From Thetidibacter halocola (GTDB lineage: Bacteria; Pseudomonadota; Alphaproteobacteria; Rhodobacterales; Rhodobacteraceae), in the NCBI RefSeq assembly GCF_018224955.1, contig NZ_JAGTUU010000003.1, positions 529,506-593,505 on the forward strand: a stretch of DNA of 64,000 nt, in the 5' to 3' direction. The notes under the pieces were generated by a model, which had not been told where the DNA came from, made no database searches, and was given only the letters and a program-made list of their open reading frames with translations. A program made the translations under genes and the position numbers. Positions 34,550 to 43,731 of this stretch are shown here, in pieces. Position 1 is the stretch's first letter, and every line of letters starts with the position of its first letter.

Positions 34550-37327
34550 ATGAGTTTCGCAAGCCGCATCACCCGTTTGCCGCGCCCCTTCGACCCCGAC
34601 CGGGGGCGCGAATCGCTTTCTGCCGCACCCTGGGCCGGGGGCGACGTCGCACGGCTGATCGAGGGGGCCGGCGGCAGCGCGCCCTACCTCAACGGGCTGA
34701 TCGACCGCGAATCCGCCTGGCTGGAAGGCGCGCTGGAGGATGCGGAGGCCGCGCTGGCCGCGTTGATGGCCGACCTGCAAGAGGCGCCATTTGACGCGCT
34801 TGCGGACGGGTTGCGGCAGGCCAAACGGCGCGTGGCGCTGCTGACGGCGCTGTGTGACCTGGCGGGCACCTGGCCGCTGGAGCGGGTGACTGGCGCATTG
34901 ACGGATTTCGCCGACCTGGCCGTGGACCTGGCGCTGAAGGCGCAGATCGCGCCCGAGATCCGCCGTGGCCGACTGCCCGGCGCGACCGAGGACGACATCG
35001 CCGTGGCGGGCGGCATGGTGGCGCTGGCGATGGGCAAGATGGGCGCGGGCGAGCTGAACTACAGCTCGGACATCGACCTGATCTGCCTGTTCGACGAGAC
35101 GCGATTCGACCCCGCCGACTACATGGACGCGCGGGCGGCCTTTGTCCGCGCCACGCGCAAGGCGGCGGCGCTGCTCAGCGACCTGACGGGCGAAGGCTAT
35201 GTCTTTCGCACCGATCTGCGGCTGCGGCCCGATCCTGCGGTGACGCCGGTCTGCCTGGCGATGGAGGCGGCGGAGCGCTATTACGAGAGCCTCGGCCGGA
35301 CATGGGAGCGCGCGGCCTATATCAAGGCACGAGCCTGCGCGGGCGACATCGCGGCGGGCGAGCGGTTCCTCAGGGCGCTGAGGCCCTTCGTCTGGCGCAA
35401 GCATCTCGATTTCGCGGCGATCCAGGACGCGCATGACATGCGGCTGCGCATCCGCGAGCACAAGGGTTTCCACGGCAAGCAGGCGCTGGAAGGCCACAAC
35501 ATGAAGCTGGGCCGCGGCGGCATCCGCGAGATCGAGTTCTTTACCCAGACCCGCCAGCTGATCGCCGGCGGGCGGGACCGCGCGTTGCGGCTGCGGGGCA
35601 CGGTGCCGGGGCTGGCGGCGCTGGCAGACAAGGGCTGGATCCCGCACGACGTGGCCGGGACGCTGACCGACCATTACCGCGCCCACCGCGAGATCGAGCA
35701 CCGGGTGCAGATGGTCAACGACGCGCAGACCCATGACCTGCCGAAATCGCCCGAGGGCTTTGCCCGGCTGGCCTGCCTCACGGGCCGGGACGAGGCAGAC
35801 CTGCGCGCCGACCTGACGCGCCGCCTGACCGAGGTGCACGCGCTGACCGAGGGATTTTTTGCTCCCGACACGGCCGGAGAGGCCGACCTGCCCGAACCGC
35901 TCAAGGACAGCCCGCTTCCGGCGCGCTGGCCGAGCTATCCGGCGCTGCGCTCGGGGCGGGCGACCGAGATATTCAACCGGCTGAAACCGGAGTTGCTGCG
36001 CAAGCTGGGGCAGGCGGCGCGGCCCGAAGAGGCGCTGGCGGCCTTCGACGATTTCCTGCGCGGGCTGCCGGCGGGGGTTCAGCTGTTTGCCCTGTTCGAG
36101 GCCAATCCGCAGCTGGTCGACCTGCTGGTGGACATCGTGTCCACCTCGACGGATCTGGCGCGGCATCTTGCGCGCAACGCGGGCGTGTTCGACGCGGTGA
36201 TCGGGGGCGATTTCTTTGCGCCCTGGCCGGGGGCGGCGGCGCTGAAGGCAGAACTGGCGGCCGGACTGGCCGAGGAGGCGGATTACGAGCGCCAGCTCGA
36301 CCGTGCCCGCCGCTGGGCCAAGGAATGGCATTTCCGCGTCGGCGTCCACCTGCTGCGGGGGCTGATGGAACCCGAGGAAGCGGGCCGCGCCTATGCCGAC
36401 CTGGCAGAGGCGTCGCTGGCCGGGCTCTGGCCGGCGGTGCAGTTGGATTTCGCGCGCAAGCACGGGCCTTGTCCGGGGCGCGGCGCGGTGGTGGTGGGCA
36501 TGGGCTCGCTGGGCGCGGGGCGTCTGCATGCGCGCTCTGATCTCGACGTGATCGTGATCTACGACCCCGACGGGGTCGAGACATCGGAGGGACGGCGGCC
36601 GCTGCCGTCGCGAACCTATTACGCCCGGCTGACGCAGGCGCTGGTCACCGCGATGACCGCGCCGATGGCTGAGGGCAAGCTTTACGAAGTGGATATGCGC
36701 CTGCGCCCCTCGGGCAACCAGGGGCCGGTGGCGACCTCGTGGCTGGCCTTCCAGAGCTACCAGCGCGACGAGGCCTGGTTGTGGGAGCACCTGGCCCTGA
36801 CGCGGGCGCGGGTCGTGGCCGGGCCTTCGGACCTGGCAGCGGATGTCGAGGCCTTCCGGCAAGACCTGCTGAAGGAGGGGCGTGATCCCGCCCCGGTGCT
36901 GGAGGCGGTGGCCGACATGCGCCGCCGTATCGCCGAGGCCAAGGGCGGCGGCGGCGCCTGGGAGGCCAAGCTGGGCCGGGGCCGGATGCAGGAGATCGAG
37001 CTGGTCGCCCAGGCGATAGCGCTGATCTCGGGCAAGCCGGTGCGCCAGGTGCCGCGGGCGCTGCGCGGGGCCGACCTGCTGCCGCAGCCGGCGCGCGAGA
37101 CGCTGGTTTCGGCTTACGCGCTGTTCTGGGCTTTGCAGATCGGCGCAAGGCTGGTCAGCGAAACGGGCCTGGACCCCGAGGCGCTGGGGACCGGGGGCTG
37201 CGCCTTTGTTGCGCGGCTGACCGGGCAGGCGGACATGGTGGCGCTGGAGGCCGCCTTGCAGCGGCAGGCCAAGCAAGCCGGGGATGCAATCGATGCCCTT
37301 CTGGGTGATGCGGAGAGCGAGACATGA
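34550..37327 (+). CDS. glnE: Glutamine synthetase adenylyltransferase/deadenylylase
   Basis: Bifunctional regulator of glutamine synthetase, 925 residues. The N-terminal nucleotidyltransferase domain has MGKMGAGELNYSSDIDLICLFDE (deadenylylation), followed by FHGKQALEGHNMKLGRGGIREIEFFTQ; the C-terminal half repeats the fold with VVGMGSLGAGRLHARSDLDVIVIYD (adenylylation) and KLGRGRMQEIELVAQ. The D-x-D metal pairs are intact in both halves, so both activities are expected. Start at 34550 gives MSFASRITRLP; the open frame upstream runs through the ybaK promoter. Coupled to a small gene by a 4-bp overlap. Confidence 0.95.
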   Translation: MSFASRITRLPRPFDPDRGRESLSAAPWAGGDVARLIEGAGGSAPYLNGLIDRESAWLEGALEDAEAALAALMADLQEAPFDALADGLRQAKRRVALLTALCDLAGTWPLERVTGALTDFADLAVDLALKAQIAPEIRRGRLPGATEDDIAVAGGMVALAMGKMGAGELNYSSDIDLICLFDETRFDPADYMDARAAFVRATRKAAALLSDLTGEGYVFRTDLRLRPDPAVTPVCLAMEAAERYYESLGRTWERAAYIKARACAGDIAAGERFLRALRPFVWRKHLDFAAIQDAHDMRLRIREHKGFHGKQALEGHNMKLGRGGIREIEFFTQTRQLIAGGRDRALRLRGTVPGLAALADKGWIPHDVAGTLTDHYRAHREIEHRVQMVNDAQTHDLPKSPEGFARLACLTGRDEADLRADLTRRLTEVHALTEGFFAPDTAGEADLPEPLKDSPLPARWPSYPALRSGRATEIFNRLKPELLRKLGQAARPEEALAAFDDFLRGLPAGVQLFALFEANPQLVDLLVDIVSTSTDLARHLARNAGVFDAVIGGDFFAPWPGAAALKAELAAGLAEEADYERQLDRARRWAKEWHFRVGVHLLRGLMEPEEAGRAYADLAEASLAGLWPAVQLDFARKHGPCPGRGAVVVGMGSLGAGRLHARSDLDVIVIYDPDGVETSEGRRPLPSRTYYARLTQALVTAMTAPMAEGKLYEVDMRLRPSGNQGPVATSWLAFQSYQRDEAWLWEHLALTRARVVAGPSDLAADVEAFRQDLLKEGRDPAPVLEAVADMRRRIAEAKGGGGAWEAKLGRGRMQEIELVAQAIALISGKPVRQVPRALRGADLLPQPARETLVSAYALFWALQIGARLVSETGLDPEALGTGGCAFVARLTGQADMVALEAALQRQAKQAGDAIDALLGDAESET

Positions 37328-37602
37328 GCAAGGGTGACGCGATCGACCCCAAGGGGTTGATCTTCGAGGCCTACCGGATCGAGGGGATCGGCGAGGGGGA
37401 ATGCCGCAGCATCTTCCTGGACTGGGCGCTGTCGGCGCCGGCCGGGGGCGACATGCAGGCGCTGATCGGCGCGCTGCTGGCCCGGCACGGCGGGGACGCT
37501 CCGGATCACCCGATGACGGCGGTCCTGCGCGCCGGGCTCGACGAGGCGGCGGCGCCGCGCCGACGCGGCGGGTGGCGCGGGCGGGACCGGGGCGAGGGCT
37601 GA
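37324..37602 (+). CDS. Small protein co-translated with glnE
   Basis: 92 residues beginning at an ATGA overlap with the glnE stop. The core KGLIFEAYRIEGIGEGECRSIFLDWALSAPAG followed by MQALIGALLARHGGDAPDHPMTAVLRAGL looks conserved and cytoplasmic; the C terminus is Arg/Gly-rich. I do not recognise a named domain. Tight coupling suggests a role with GlnE, but nothing in the sequence shows it. Confidence 0.75.
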   Translation: MSKGDAIDPKGLIFEAYRIEGIGEGECRSIFLDWALSAPAGGDMQALIGALLARHGGDAPDHPMTAVLRAGLDEAAAPRRRGGWRGRDRGEG

Positions 37603-37619
37603 CCCTGTTCCGGGTCAGC
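37598..37619. terminator. Convergent hairpin spanning two stop codons
   Basis: GCTGACCC-TGTTCC-GGGTCAGC, perfect 8-bp stem. The plus-strand gene's TGA lies in the left arm and the minus-strand eda TGA in the right arm, so one hairpin serves both transcripts. Confidence 0.6.
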
Positions 37620-38259
37620 TCCGGGGCAGGGCGGCGGCTTCGCGCGCCAACGACACGATGGCTTCCCAGTCGCCCGCGATCATGCGGTCCTTCGGGGCGA
37701 CCCAGCTGCCGCCGACGCAGAGCGTGTTGGACAGCGCAAGGTAATCCGGTGCGTTCTTCAGCGACACGCCGCCCGTTGGGCAGAACCGCACCTGCGGGAT
37801 CGGCGCGCCGATGGCCTTCAGTGCGGGCACGCCGCCATTCGCCTCGGCGGGAAAGAATTTCTGCACGCTATAGCCGCGTTCCAGCAGGCGCATCGCCTCG
37901 GATGCCGTGGCGGCGCCGGGCAGGGTGGGCAGGTCGGCCGCCTCGACCGCGTCGAGCAGCCGGTCGGTCGCGCCGGGCGAGACACCGAACCGGGCGCCGG
38001 CTTCCTTTGCCGCCGTCACGTCGGCGGGGGTCAGCAGCGTGCCTGCGCCAACCACGCCGCCCTCGACGCCGCTCATGGCGCGGATCGCGTCCAACGCAAC
38101 AGGTGTGCGCAGCGTCACCTCGAGCACCGGCAACCCACCCGCCACCAGCGCCCGCGCCAGCGGTTCGGCATGCGCGAGATCGTCGATCACCAGCACCGGG
38201 ATCACCGGGGCGAGGCGGCAGAGTTTCTCGGTCTCGAGGCTGGCTTGTTGCGGTGTCAT
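37615..38259 (-). CDS. eda: 2-dehydro-3-deoxy-phosphogluconate aldolase
   Basis: 214 residues, splitting KDPG into pyruvate and glyceraldehyde-3-phosphate, the last Entner-Doudoroff step. Seen: [34 protein letters not shown] (catalytic Glu), [12 protein letters not shown], the Schiff-base Lys in [13 protein letters not shown], and [10 protein letters not shown]. Downstream of edd on the same strand with an 82-bp gap that holds a hairpin repeat. Likely co-transcribed with edd and controlled from its LacI-type operator. Confidence 0.95.
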   Translation of the reverse strand: MTPQQASLETEKLCRLAPVIPVLVIDDLAHAEPLARALVAGGLPVLEVTLRTPVALDAIRAMSGVEGGVVGAGTLLTPADVTAAKEAGARFGVSPGATDRLLDAVEAADLPTLPGAATASEAMRLLERGYSVQKFFPAEANGGVPALKAIGAPIPQVRFCPTGGVSLKNAPDYLALSNTLCVGGSWVAPKDRMIAGDWEAIVSLAREAAALPRS

Positions 38260-38290
38260 GTCCGTCTGTCCTTGGCGTTGGTCTTGATCG

Positions 38291-38329
38291 CCGGAGCCTC
38301 CGGCGGGAGTTTTCTTTGCAAGATGAAGG
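38291..38329. repeat. Intergenic hairpin repeat, copy D
   Basis: CCGGAGCCTCCGGCGGGAG then TTTTCTTTGCAAGATGAAGG; same GCAAGATGAAGG tail as copy C. It begins 12 bp after the edd stop, inside the edd-eda gap. Confidence 0.6.
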
Positions 38330-38341
38330 GACGGGCGCAGC

Positions 38342-40147
38342 CTAGACCACCACCGCCGCCCCGTTGGAGGCAAGGCCTACGTTCTGCCGGAAGGCCTCGA
38401 ACAACTCGCGACCGATGCCGTGGCTGTTGCCTGTCAGGTCCACCGGCGCGGGATCGCGCAGGTCGAATTCCACCGACAGGCAATCCAGCGTTCCCGCGAC
38501 CGCGTCAAGCCGGATCACGTCGCCGTCCCGCACCCGGGCCAGCGGCCCGCCATGCTTGGCTTCGGGCGAGACATGGATCGCCGCGGGCACCTTGCCGCTG
38601 GCGCCGGACATGCGCCCGTCGGTCACCAGCGCGACCTTCAGCCCGCGGTCTTGCAAGACGCCCAGAACCGGCGTCAGCCCGTGCAGTTCCGGCATCCCGT
38701 TGGAACTGGGCCCCTGGAAGCGGACGACTACGATCGTGTCCTCGGTGAATTCGCCCGCCTTGAACGCCGCCTTGACCGAATCCTGGTCGTGGAACACCCG
38801 TGCCTTTGCCTCGATCACATGGCGCTCGGGGGCGACGGCGCTGACCTTGATCATGCCGTGGCCGAGATTGCCGGCCAGCTGCTTGAGGCCACCCGATTTC
38901 TGGAAGGGGTCGGAAGCGGGGCGCAGGATCTTGTCGTTGAGCGTCGCCTTGGCGCCGTCTTCCCAGGTCAGGCGCCCATCGATCAGTTTGGGTTCCTGCG
39001 TGTAGCGGGTCAGCCCCGCTCCGGCGACGGTCTGCACCTCGTCATGCAGCAGGCCGGCGTCCAGCAACTCGCCCATCATGTATTGCAGCCCGCCCGCGGC
39101 GTGAAAATGGTTCACGTCTGCAAGGCCGTTGGGATACACCTTGGCCATCAGCGGCGTGGCGGCGCTGATCTCGTCGAAATCCTCGAGCTCCAGAACCACG
39201 CCCGCGGCGCGCGCCATGGCGGGCAGGTGCAGCACCAGGTTGGTCGAGCCACCCGTCGCCATCAGCCCGACGATGCCGTTGACGAAGGCCTTGGCGTCGA
39301 GGATGTCGCAAACCGGGCGATAGTCGTTGCCCAGCGCTGTGATCTGCGCTGCGCGCAGTGTCGCGCCCTCTGTCAGGGCATCGCGCAACGGCGTGTTCGG
39401 ATTGACGAAACTGGTGCCCGGCAGGTGCAGGCCCATGAACTCCATCAGCATCTGGTTGGAATTCGCCGTGCCGTAGAAGGTGCAGGTGCCCGGCCCGTGA
39501 TAGCTGGCCATCTCGGCCTCCATCAGCTTGTCGCGGCCGATCTCTCCGGCGGCGAATTGTTGGCGGATCTTCGATTTCTCGTCATTGGGCAGGCCCGAGG
39601 GCATCGGCCCCGCTGGCACGAACAGCCCCGGCAGATAGCCGAAAGTCGCCGCCGCGATCACCAGCCCCGGCACGATCTTGTCGCAGACGCCAAGATACAG
39701 CGCCGCGTCGAACGTGTTGTGGCAAAGCGCGACACCCGCCGCCAGCGCGATCACGTCGCGCGAGAACAGCGACAGTTCCATGCCGACCTGGCCCTGCGTG
39801 ACGCCGTCGCACATGGCGGGCACCCCGCCCGCGACCTGTGCCGTGGCCCCGGCCTTGCGCGCTGCGGCGCGGATCAGGTCGGGGAAGCGTTCGAACGGCT
39901 GGTGTGCCGAGAGCATGTCGTTATAGGCGGTGACGATCCCGATATTCGGCGCGCGGGACGCGGCCAGCGCATCCTTGTCCTCGGTCATCGCGGCATAGGC
40001 ATGAGCCTGGTTTCCGCAGGACAGGTGGGCGCGGCGCGGGCCGTCCTCGGCGGCGCGGCGCATCCGTTCGAGATAAGTGGCACGGCGTTCGGCCGAGCGG
40101 GCCTCGATCCGGTCGGTGACGCGGGCGATTGTGTCGTTCAGGGGCAT
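38342..40147 (-). CDS. edd: 6-phosphogluconate dehydratase
   Basis: Fe-S dehydratase of 601 residues making KDPG from 6-phosphogluconate. Seen: [30 protein letters not shown], the ILVD/EDD signatures [19 protein letters not shown] and [20 protein letters not shown] with another cluster Cys, and [23 protein letters not shown]. Start at 40147 follows GGAGG. A 12-bp perfect palindrome GTTAGCGCTAAC lies 45 bp upstream, the same operator as before gap. Confidence 0.96.
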   Translation of the reverse strand: MPLNDTIARVTDRIEARSAERRATYLERMRRAAEDGPRRAHLSCGNQAHAYAAMTEDKDALAASRAPNIGIVTAYNDMLSAHQPFERFPDLIRAAARKAGATAQVAGGVPAMCDGVTQGQVGMELSLFSRDVIALAAGVALCHNTFDAALYLGVCDKIVPGLVIAAATFGYLPGLFVPAGPMPSGLPNDEKSKIRQQFAAGEIGRDKLMEAEMASYHGPGTCTFYGTANSNQMLMEFMGLHLPGTSFVNPNTPLRDALTEGATLRAAQITALGNDYRPVCDILDAKAFVNGIVGLMATGGSTNLVLHLPAMARAAGVVLELEDFDEISAATPLMAKVYPNGLADVNHFHAAGGLQYMMGELLDAGLLHDEVQTVAGAGLTRYTQEPKLIDGRLTWEDGAKATLNDKILRPASDPFQKSGGLKQLAGNLGHGMIKVSAVAPERHVIEAKARVFHDQDSVKAAFKAGEFTEDTIVVVRFQGPSSNGMPELHGLTPVLGVLQDRGLKVALVTDGRMSGASGKVPAAIHVSPEAKHGGPLARVRDGDVIRLDAVAGTLDCLSVEFDLRDPAPVDLTGNSHGIGRELFEAFRQNVGLASNGAAVVV

Positions 40148-40190
40148 GGTGGCCTCCGCTTGCGGTTCGGCTTTGGCGTGCATGTAGCGT

Positions 40191-40204
40191 GGTTAGCGCT
40201 AACA
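40191..40204. promoter_or_regulatory. LacI/CceR-type operator of edd
   Basis: GGTTAGCGCTAACA, containing the 12-bp perfect palindrome GTTAGCGCTAAC. Matches the gap operator at 21217 in both arms. Confidence 0.75.
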
Positions 40205-40267
40205 GTAAAGCCATACCGCGCAACGCGCCCGCTTTCCAAGCGCCGTGGCACAGGATATGGCGAGAGC

Positions 40268-41470
40268 ATGAGCGACATGACCCCAGACTTGCCGGTGATC
40301 CGGCTGAAACCCAAGGCGAACGCCCAGGCCATCCGGCGCGGCGCCCCGTGGGTGTTTGACAACGAACTGGTGATGGACCGGCGCAGCAAGGCGCTGGCGC
40401 CGGGCAGCATCGCCCGGCTGGAGGATGCCGAACGCAACGCCTTGGGCGTGGTCGCGGTGAACCCGAATTCGCGCATCACCGCGCGGATGCTGGACCGCGA
40501 CCCGGAGGCGCGGATCGATTCCGGCTGGTTCCGGGTCAAGGTCGACAAGGCGCTATCGCTGCGCGAGCGGTTGTATGACCTACCGTTCTACCGGCTGATC
40601 CATGCCGAGGCCGACGGTCTGCCCGGCGTCATCGTCGACCGGTTCGGCGACACGCTGGTGGTGCAGCCCAACGCCGCCTGGGCGGATGTGCTGCTGGCGC
40701 CGCTGATACAGGCGCTTGCGGATGCCACGGGCGCGCGGACGATCCTCAAGAACTCGGGTGGGCGTGGCCGAGCGCTCGAGGGGCTGGATGATGCCGACGC
40801 GGTGCTGATGGGCGTCGCACCCGATGCCCCCGTGCCAGTGACGATGAACGGCGCAATCTACATGGCAGACCTGACCGGCGGGCAAAAGACCGGCCTGTTC
40901 TTCGACCAGCGCGAGAATCACGCCTTTGCCGCCCGCCTCGCGCGGGGCGCGCAGGTGCTGGACGTGTTCAGCCATGTGGGCGGCTTCGGCCTCGCGGCGC
41001 TGGTGGGAGGCGCACAATCCTGTCTTTGCGCCGACGGTTCCGCCCCCGCGCTGGCACTGGCCGTCGAGGGCGCACGCCGCATGGGCGCGGCCGAACGGCT
41101 GGATACGGTCAAGGGCGATGCCTTTGCGGTGATGGAGACACTGGCCGAACAGCCCGCGCGGTTCGACCTCGTGGTTTGCGATCCGCCCGCCTTTGCGCCC
41201 AACAAGCCCGCGCTGGAAAAGGGACTGCGCGCCTATGAGCGCGTCGCGCGCCTTGCAGCGCCGCTGGTGGCCGAGGACGGCTACCTTGTGCTGTGTTCCT
41301 GCTCGCACGCGGCCGACCTCTCCAGCTTTACCGGCGCCTGCCTGCGCGGCATCGGGCGGGCCGGGCGGCGGGCGCAGCTGATCCACAGCGGGTTTTCCGG
41401 GCCGGACCACCCGCTGCTGCCGCAACTGGCCGAGTCGGGCTATCTCAAGGCGCTGTTCTTCCGCCTGTGA
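40268..41470 (+). CDS. RlmI-like class I rRNA methyltransferase
   Basis: 400 residues. N-terminal PUA domain (VIRLKPKANAQAIRRGAPWVFDNEL), a middle domain with RLIHAEADGLPGVIVDRFGDTLVVQ, and a Rossmann methyltransferase with FFDQRENHAFAARLARGAQVLDVFSHVGGFGLAAL (SAM binding) and VCDPPAFAPNKP (NPPY-like), ending with CSCSHAADLSSF. This is the RlmI/RlmK pattern, which methylates cytosine or guanine in 23S rRNA; the exact site is inferred. Translationally coupled (GTGA) to the PIN gene. Long frames upstream on this strand are antisense to edd and not coding. Confidence 0.92.
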   Translation: MSDMTPDLPVIRLKPKANAQAIRRGAPWVFDNELVMDRRSKALAPGSIARLEDAERNALGVVAVNPNSRITARMLDRDPEARIDSGWFRVKVDKALSLRERLYDLPFYRLIHAEADGLPGVIVDRFGDTLVVQPNAAWADVLLAPLIQALADATGARTILKNSGGRGRALEGLDDADAVLMGVAPDAPVPVTMNGAIYMADLTGGQKTGLFFDQRENHAFAARLARGAQVLDVFSHVGGFGLAALVGGAQSCLCADGSAPALALAVEGARRMGAAERLDTVKGDAFAVMETLAEQPARFDLVVCDPPAFAPNKPALEKGLRAYERVARLAAPLVAEDGYLVLCSCSHAADLSSFTGACLRGIGRAGRRAQLIHSGFSGPDHPLLPQLAESGYLKALFFRL

Positions 41471-42018
41471 GGCTGCTGCTCGACACCTGCGTCCTGTTTC
41501 CCACGGTGATGCGCGAGGTGCTGCTGGGCGTGGCCGGGCAGGGGCTGTTCCAGCCCGTCTGGTCGGCGCGCATCCTCGAGGAATGGGCCCGCGCCGCACG
41601 CAAGATCGGCCCCGAGGGCGAAGCGATCGCGCGCGGCGAGATCGCGCTGCTGCGCGCCGCCTGGCCGGGAGCCGAGGTGACGTGGAAACCCTCGCTCGAG
41701 GATCGGCTATGGCTGCCCGACGCGAACGATACGCATGTGCTGGCCGCCGCAATCGCCGCCAGTGCCGAGGGGATTGTCACGCTGAATGCGCAGGATTTCC
41801 CGAGGGGTGTGCTGGCCGAGGAAGGGCTGACCCGGATCGACCCCGACGCGCTGATGATCGGATTTCACGCCGCCAGCCCCGAGGCGGTGCAGGCCGCCTG
41901 CGCCAACACGCTGGCCCGTGCGCAAGCCCTGTCGGAACACGACTGGACGATGCGCGCCCTGCTGAAAAAGGCCCGCCTGCCGCGACTGGCAAAGGCGCTA
42001 GAGCGCGATGGTCTCTGA
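41467..42018 (+). CDS. PIN-domain protein of the RSP_2648 type
   Basis: 183 residues starting at a GTG that overlaps the methyltransferase stop. The N-terminal RLLLDTCVLFPTVMREVLL and the second acidic motif in WLPDANDTHVLAAAIAASAEGIVTLNAQDFP are those of the PIN nuclease fold (D near the start, D-x-N-D-x-H-V-L in the middle). No antitoxin gene is adjacent; the partner is a methyltransferase gene, so an RNA-processing role linked to the ribosome is as likely as a toxin role. Confidence 0.88.
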   Translation: MRLLLDTCVLFPTVMREVLLGVAGQGLFQPVWSARILEEWARAARKIGPEGEAIARGEIALLRAAWPGAEVTWKPSLEDRLWLPDANDTHVLAAAIAASAEGIVTLNAQDFPRGVLAEEGLTRIDPDALMIGFHAASPEAVQAACANTLARAQALSEHDWTMRALLKKARLPRLAKALERDGL

Positions 42019-42090
42019 CCTGGGGGTCTTGCCTCCGGGCGCGTGCGTTGCTACCTGCGGGACGTTGTCCGATAAAATCGCTCGGATACC

Positions 42091-43191
42091 GTGCAAGAGG
42101 CAGGCTTGACCAGGACACCGCCCCGACTCGAGATCCGCAACCTCGTGCGCCGCTATGACGGCGAGGCGGTGGTGAACGACGTGAGCCTTTCGATTCAGCC
42201 GGGTCACGTGACCTGCCTGCTGGGTCCGTCCGGCTGCGGCAAGTCCACCACGCTGCGGATGATCGCCGGGGTCGAGATGCAGGACAGCGGCACGATCCAT
42301 GTCGATGGCCATCTGATCTGCGACACGGTTTTCCGGGTGCCGCCCGAACGGCGCAAGATCGGCCTGATGTTCCAGGATTTCGCGCTCTTCCCGCACCTGT
42401 CGGTGGGCGAGAACGTGGCCTTCGGCCTCAAGGGCGCCGGGGCCGAGAAACGCCGCCGCGCGCTGGACCTGCTCGATCGCGTCGGGCTGGCACACTTCAT
42501 CGACGAATACCCGCACCAGCTGTCGGGCGGCGAACAGCAACGCGTGGCGCTCGCCCGCGCGCTGGCGCCGAAGCCGCGCATCATGCTGATGGACGAGCCG
42601 TTTTCCGGCCTCGACAACCGGTTGCGCGACGGCATCCGCGACGAGACGCTGGACGTGCTCAAGGAAGAGGGCGCCAGCGTTCTCCTCGTCACGCACGAAC
42701 CCGAAGAAGCGATGCGCATGGCCGACGAGATAGCACTGATGCGTGCCGGAAAGATCGTGCAGCGCGGCGCGCCCTACAACATCTACAACGCGCCGGCCGA
42801 CAAGGCTGCGGTCGCCTTCTTTAGCGATATCAACACCCTGCGTGGAAAGGTTCAGGGTGCCCTGACCGACACGCCCTTCGGCCGCTTCCTTGCTCCGGGC
42901 GTGCCGGATGGCGCTTCGGTCGAGATCGTCTTCCGGCCGCAGCATGTCAGCATCGATTTCGACCGCGACGGGCGTGGCCCCAATCCCACGGTGATCGCCG
43001 GCACCCCGGCCCGCGGACTGGTGGAGCGCGCCCGCTTCATGGGTTCGGAAAGCCTGATCGAGTTCCGCATGGATTACGACGACACGATCCTCAAGGCGAC
43101 CGTGCCCAACGTGTTCCTGCCGAAACCGGGAACGCCGCTCTGGCTGTCGGTGCGGCGCGACCGCTGTTTCGTCTTCCCGGTCCGAAGCTGA
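42091..43191 (+). CDS. ABC transporter ATP-binding protein (FbpC-like)
   Basis: 366 residues: Walker A GPSGCGKST, Q-loop FQDFALFPHLS, signature QLSGGEQQRVALARALAPKP, Walker B IMLMDEPFSGLD, switch His VTHEPEEAM, and a C-terminal TOBE-like domain. The short spacing resembles ferric-iron (FbpC), thiamine or putrescine ATPases. No permease or binding protein lies next to it, so the partner is elsewhere. The start is uncertain: GTG at 42091 has no clear ribosome site; a TTG at 42106 follows AGAGG. Confidence 0.88.
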   Translation: MQEAGLTRTPPRLEIRNLVRRYDGEAVVNDVSLSIQPGHVTCLLGPSGCGKSTTLRMIAGVEMQDSGTIHVDGHLICDTVFRVPPERRKIGLMFQDFALFPHLSVGENVAFGLKGAGAEKRRRALDLLDRVGLAHFIDEYPHQLSGGEQQRVALARALAPKPRIMLMDEPFSGLDNRLRDGIRDETLDVLKEEGASVLLVTHEPEEAMRMADEIALMRAGKIVQRGAPYNIYNAPADKAAVAFFSDINTLRGKVQGALTDTPFGRFLAPGVPDGASVEIVFRPQHVSIDFDRDGRGPNPTVIAGTPARGLVERARFMGSESLIEFRMDYDDTILKATVPNVFLPKPGTPLWLSVRRDRCFVFPVRS

Positions 43192-43200
43192 CACTCAATA

Positions 43201-43434
43201 TCAGAGGGTTACAGTCTTTTCTTCAAGCGCTCTCTGCAACACGAAAACCCGGATCGACGAGGCCAGCCCCACCTCGGGATCGCGCGACTCGTCGATCTCT
43301 GCCGCCAGCGCGTTGAGCGCCTTGCCCTCGGCCCGGGCGATGCGCCGGAACTCCCGCCAGAACAGGTCTTCCAGCGACACGCTGGTCCTATGCCCCCGCA
43401 GCGTCAGAGAGCGTTTGACGGGCCGCCCGTTCAT
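43201..43434 (-). CDS. Ribbon-helix-helix domain protein
   Basis: 77 residues. RSLTLRGHRTSVSLEDLFWREFRRIARAEGKALNALAAEIDESR matches the single-strand RHH DNA-binding pattern (SLE--FW--L--IA---G-SL-----ID), common next to DUF4169 in Rhodobacteraceae. Overlaps the upstream DUF4169 gene by 4 bp (ATGA), so the pair is translated together. Probably a small DNA-binding regulator; target unknown. Confidence 0.85.
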   Translation of the reverse strand: MNGRPVKRSLTLRGHRTSVSLEDLFWREFRRIARAEGKALNALAAEIDESRDPEVGLASSIRVFVLQRALEEKTVTL

Positions 43435-43604
43435 TCCTTGTGATGCCCGTCAAGATCGCGCTCCGCCTTCTCCCGGCGCGCCTTCTCCAGCGCCCGTTCA
43501 GCCTTGGTCAGGCCATGACGCGCTGCATTCTCGTCGCCCGTGCGGCGCTTGTCGTCGCGGGCCTTCTGCTTGCGGAAGCGGTTGAGGTTCACGGGCTGGC
43601 TCAT
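43431..43604 (-). CDS. DUF4169 small basic protein
   Basis: 57 residues: MSQPVNLNRFRKQKARDDKR, then a highly charged helix with HGLTKAERALEKARREKAER and an ending HHKE. This is the DUF4169 pattern (VNLNRFRK-KAR--K---A--NA--HGLTKAE). Function unknown; the family accompanies fumC and an RHH protein. Its stop overlaps the RHH start. Confidence 0.85.
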   Translation of the reverse strand: MSQPVNLNRFRKQKARDDKRRTGDENAARHGLTKAERALEKARREKAERDLDGHHKE

Positions 43605-43631
43605 GCCGGAAATCTACGCCGCCCGCCGCCA

Positions 43632-43665
43632 AAGAAAAAGGGGCGAAGCCACGCGCCTCGCCCCT
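43632..43665 (-). terminator. Terminator between fumC and DUF4169
   Basis: On the minus strand AGGGGCGA pairs with TCGCCCCT around an 11-base loop, followed by TTTTCTTT. The complete hairpin plus U tract makes this a good intrinsic terminator, 67 bp past the fumC stop. Confidence 0.8.
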
Positions 43666-43667
43666 GT

Positions 43668-43714
43668 CTTCATCTTGCCCTTAAACTCCGGGGGGTGTGG
43701 GGGGCTGGCCCCCC
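43668..43714. repeat. Intergenic hairpin repeat, copy E
   Basis: Reverse orientation: GGGGGG-CTGG-CCCCCC at 43699-43714 with the tail GGGCAAGATGAAG (minus strand) at 43668-43680. Same elements as copies C and D, but here the tail is farther from the fumC stop than the hairpin. Confidence 0.55.
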
Positions 43715-43731
43715 ACGACGCGTCCGGAAGA

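Noticed and set aside
34457..37276. 939-codon minus-strand frame
   Set aside because: Shadow of glnE; no motif.
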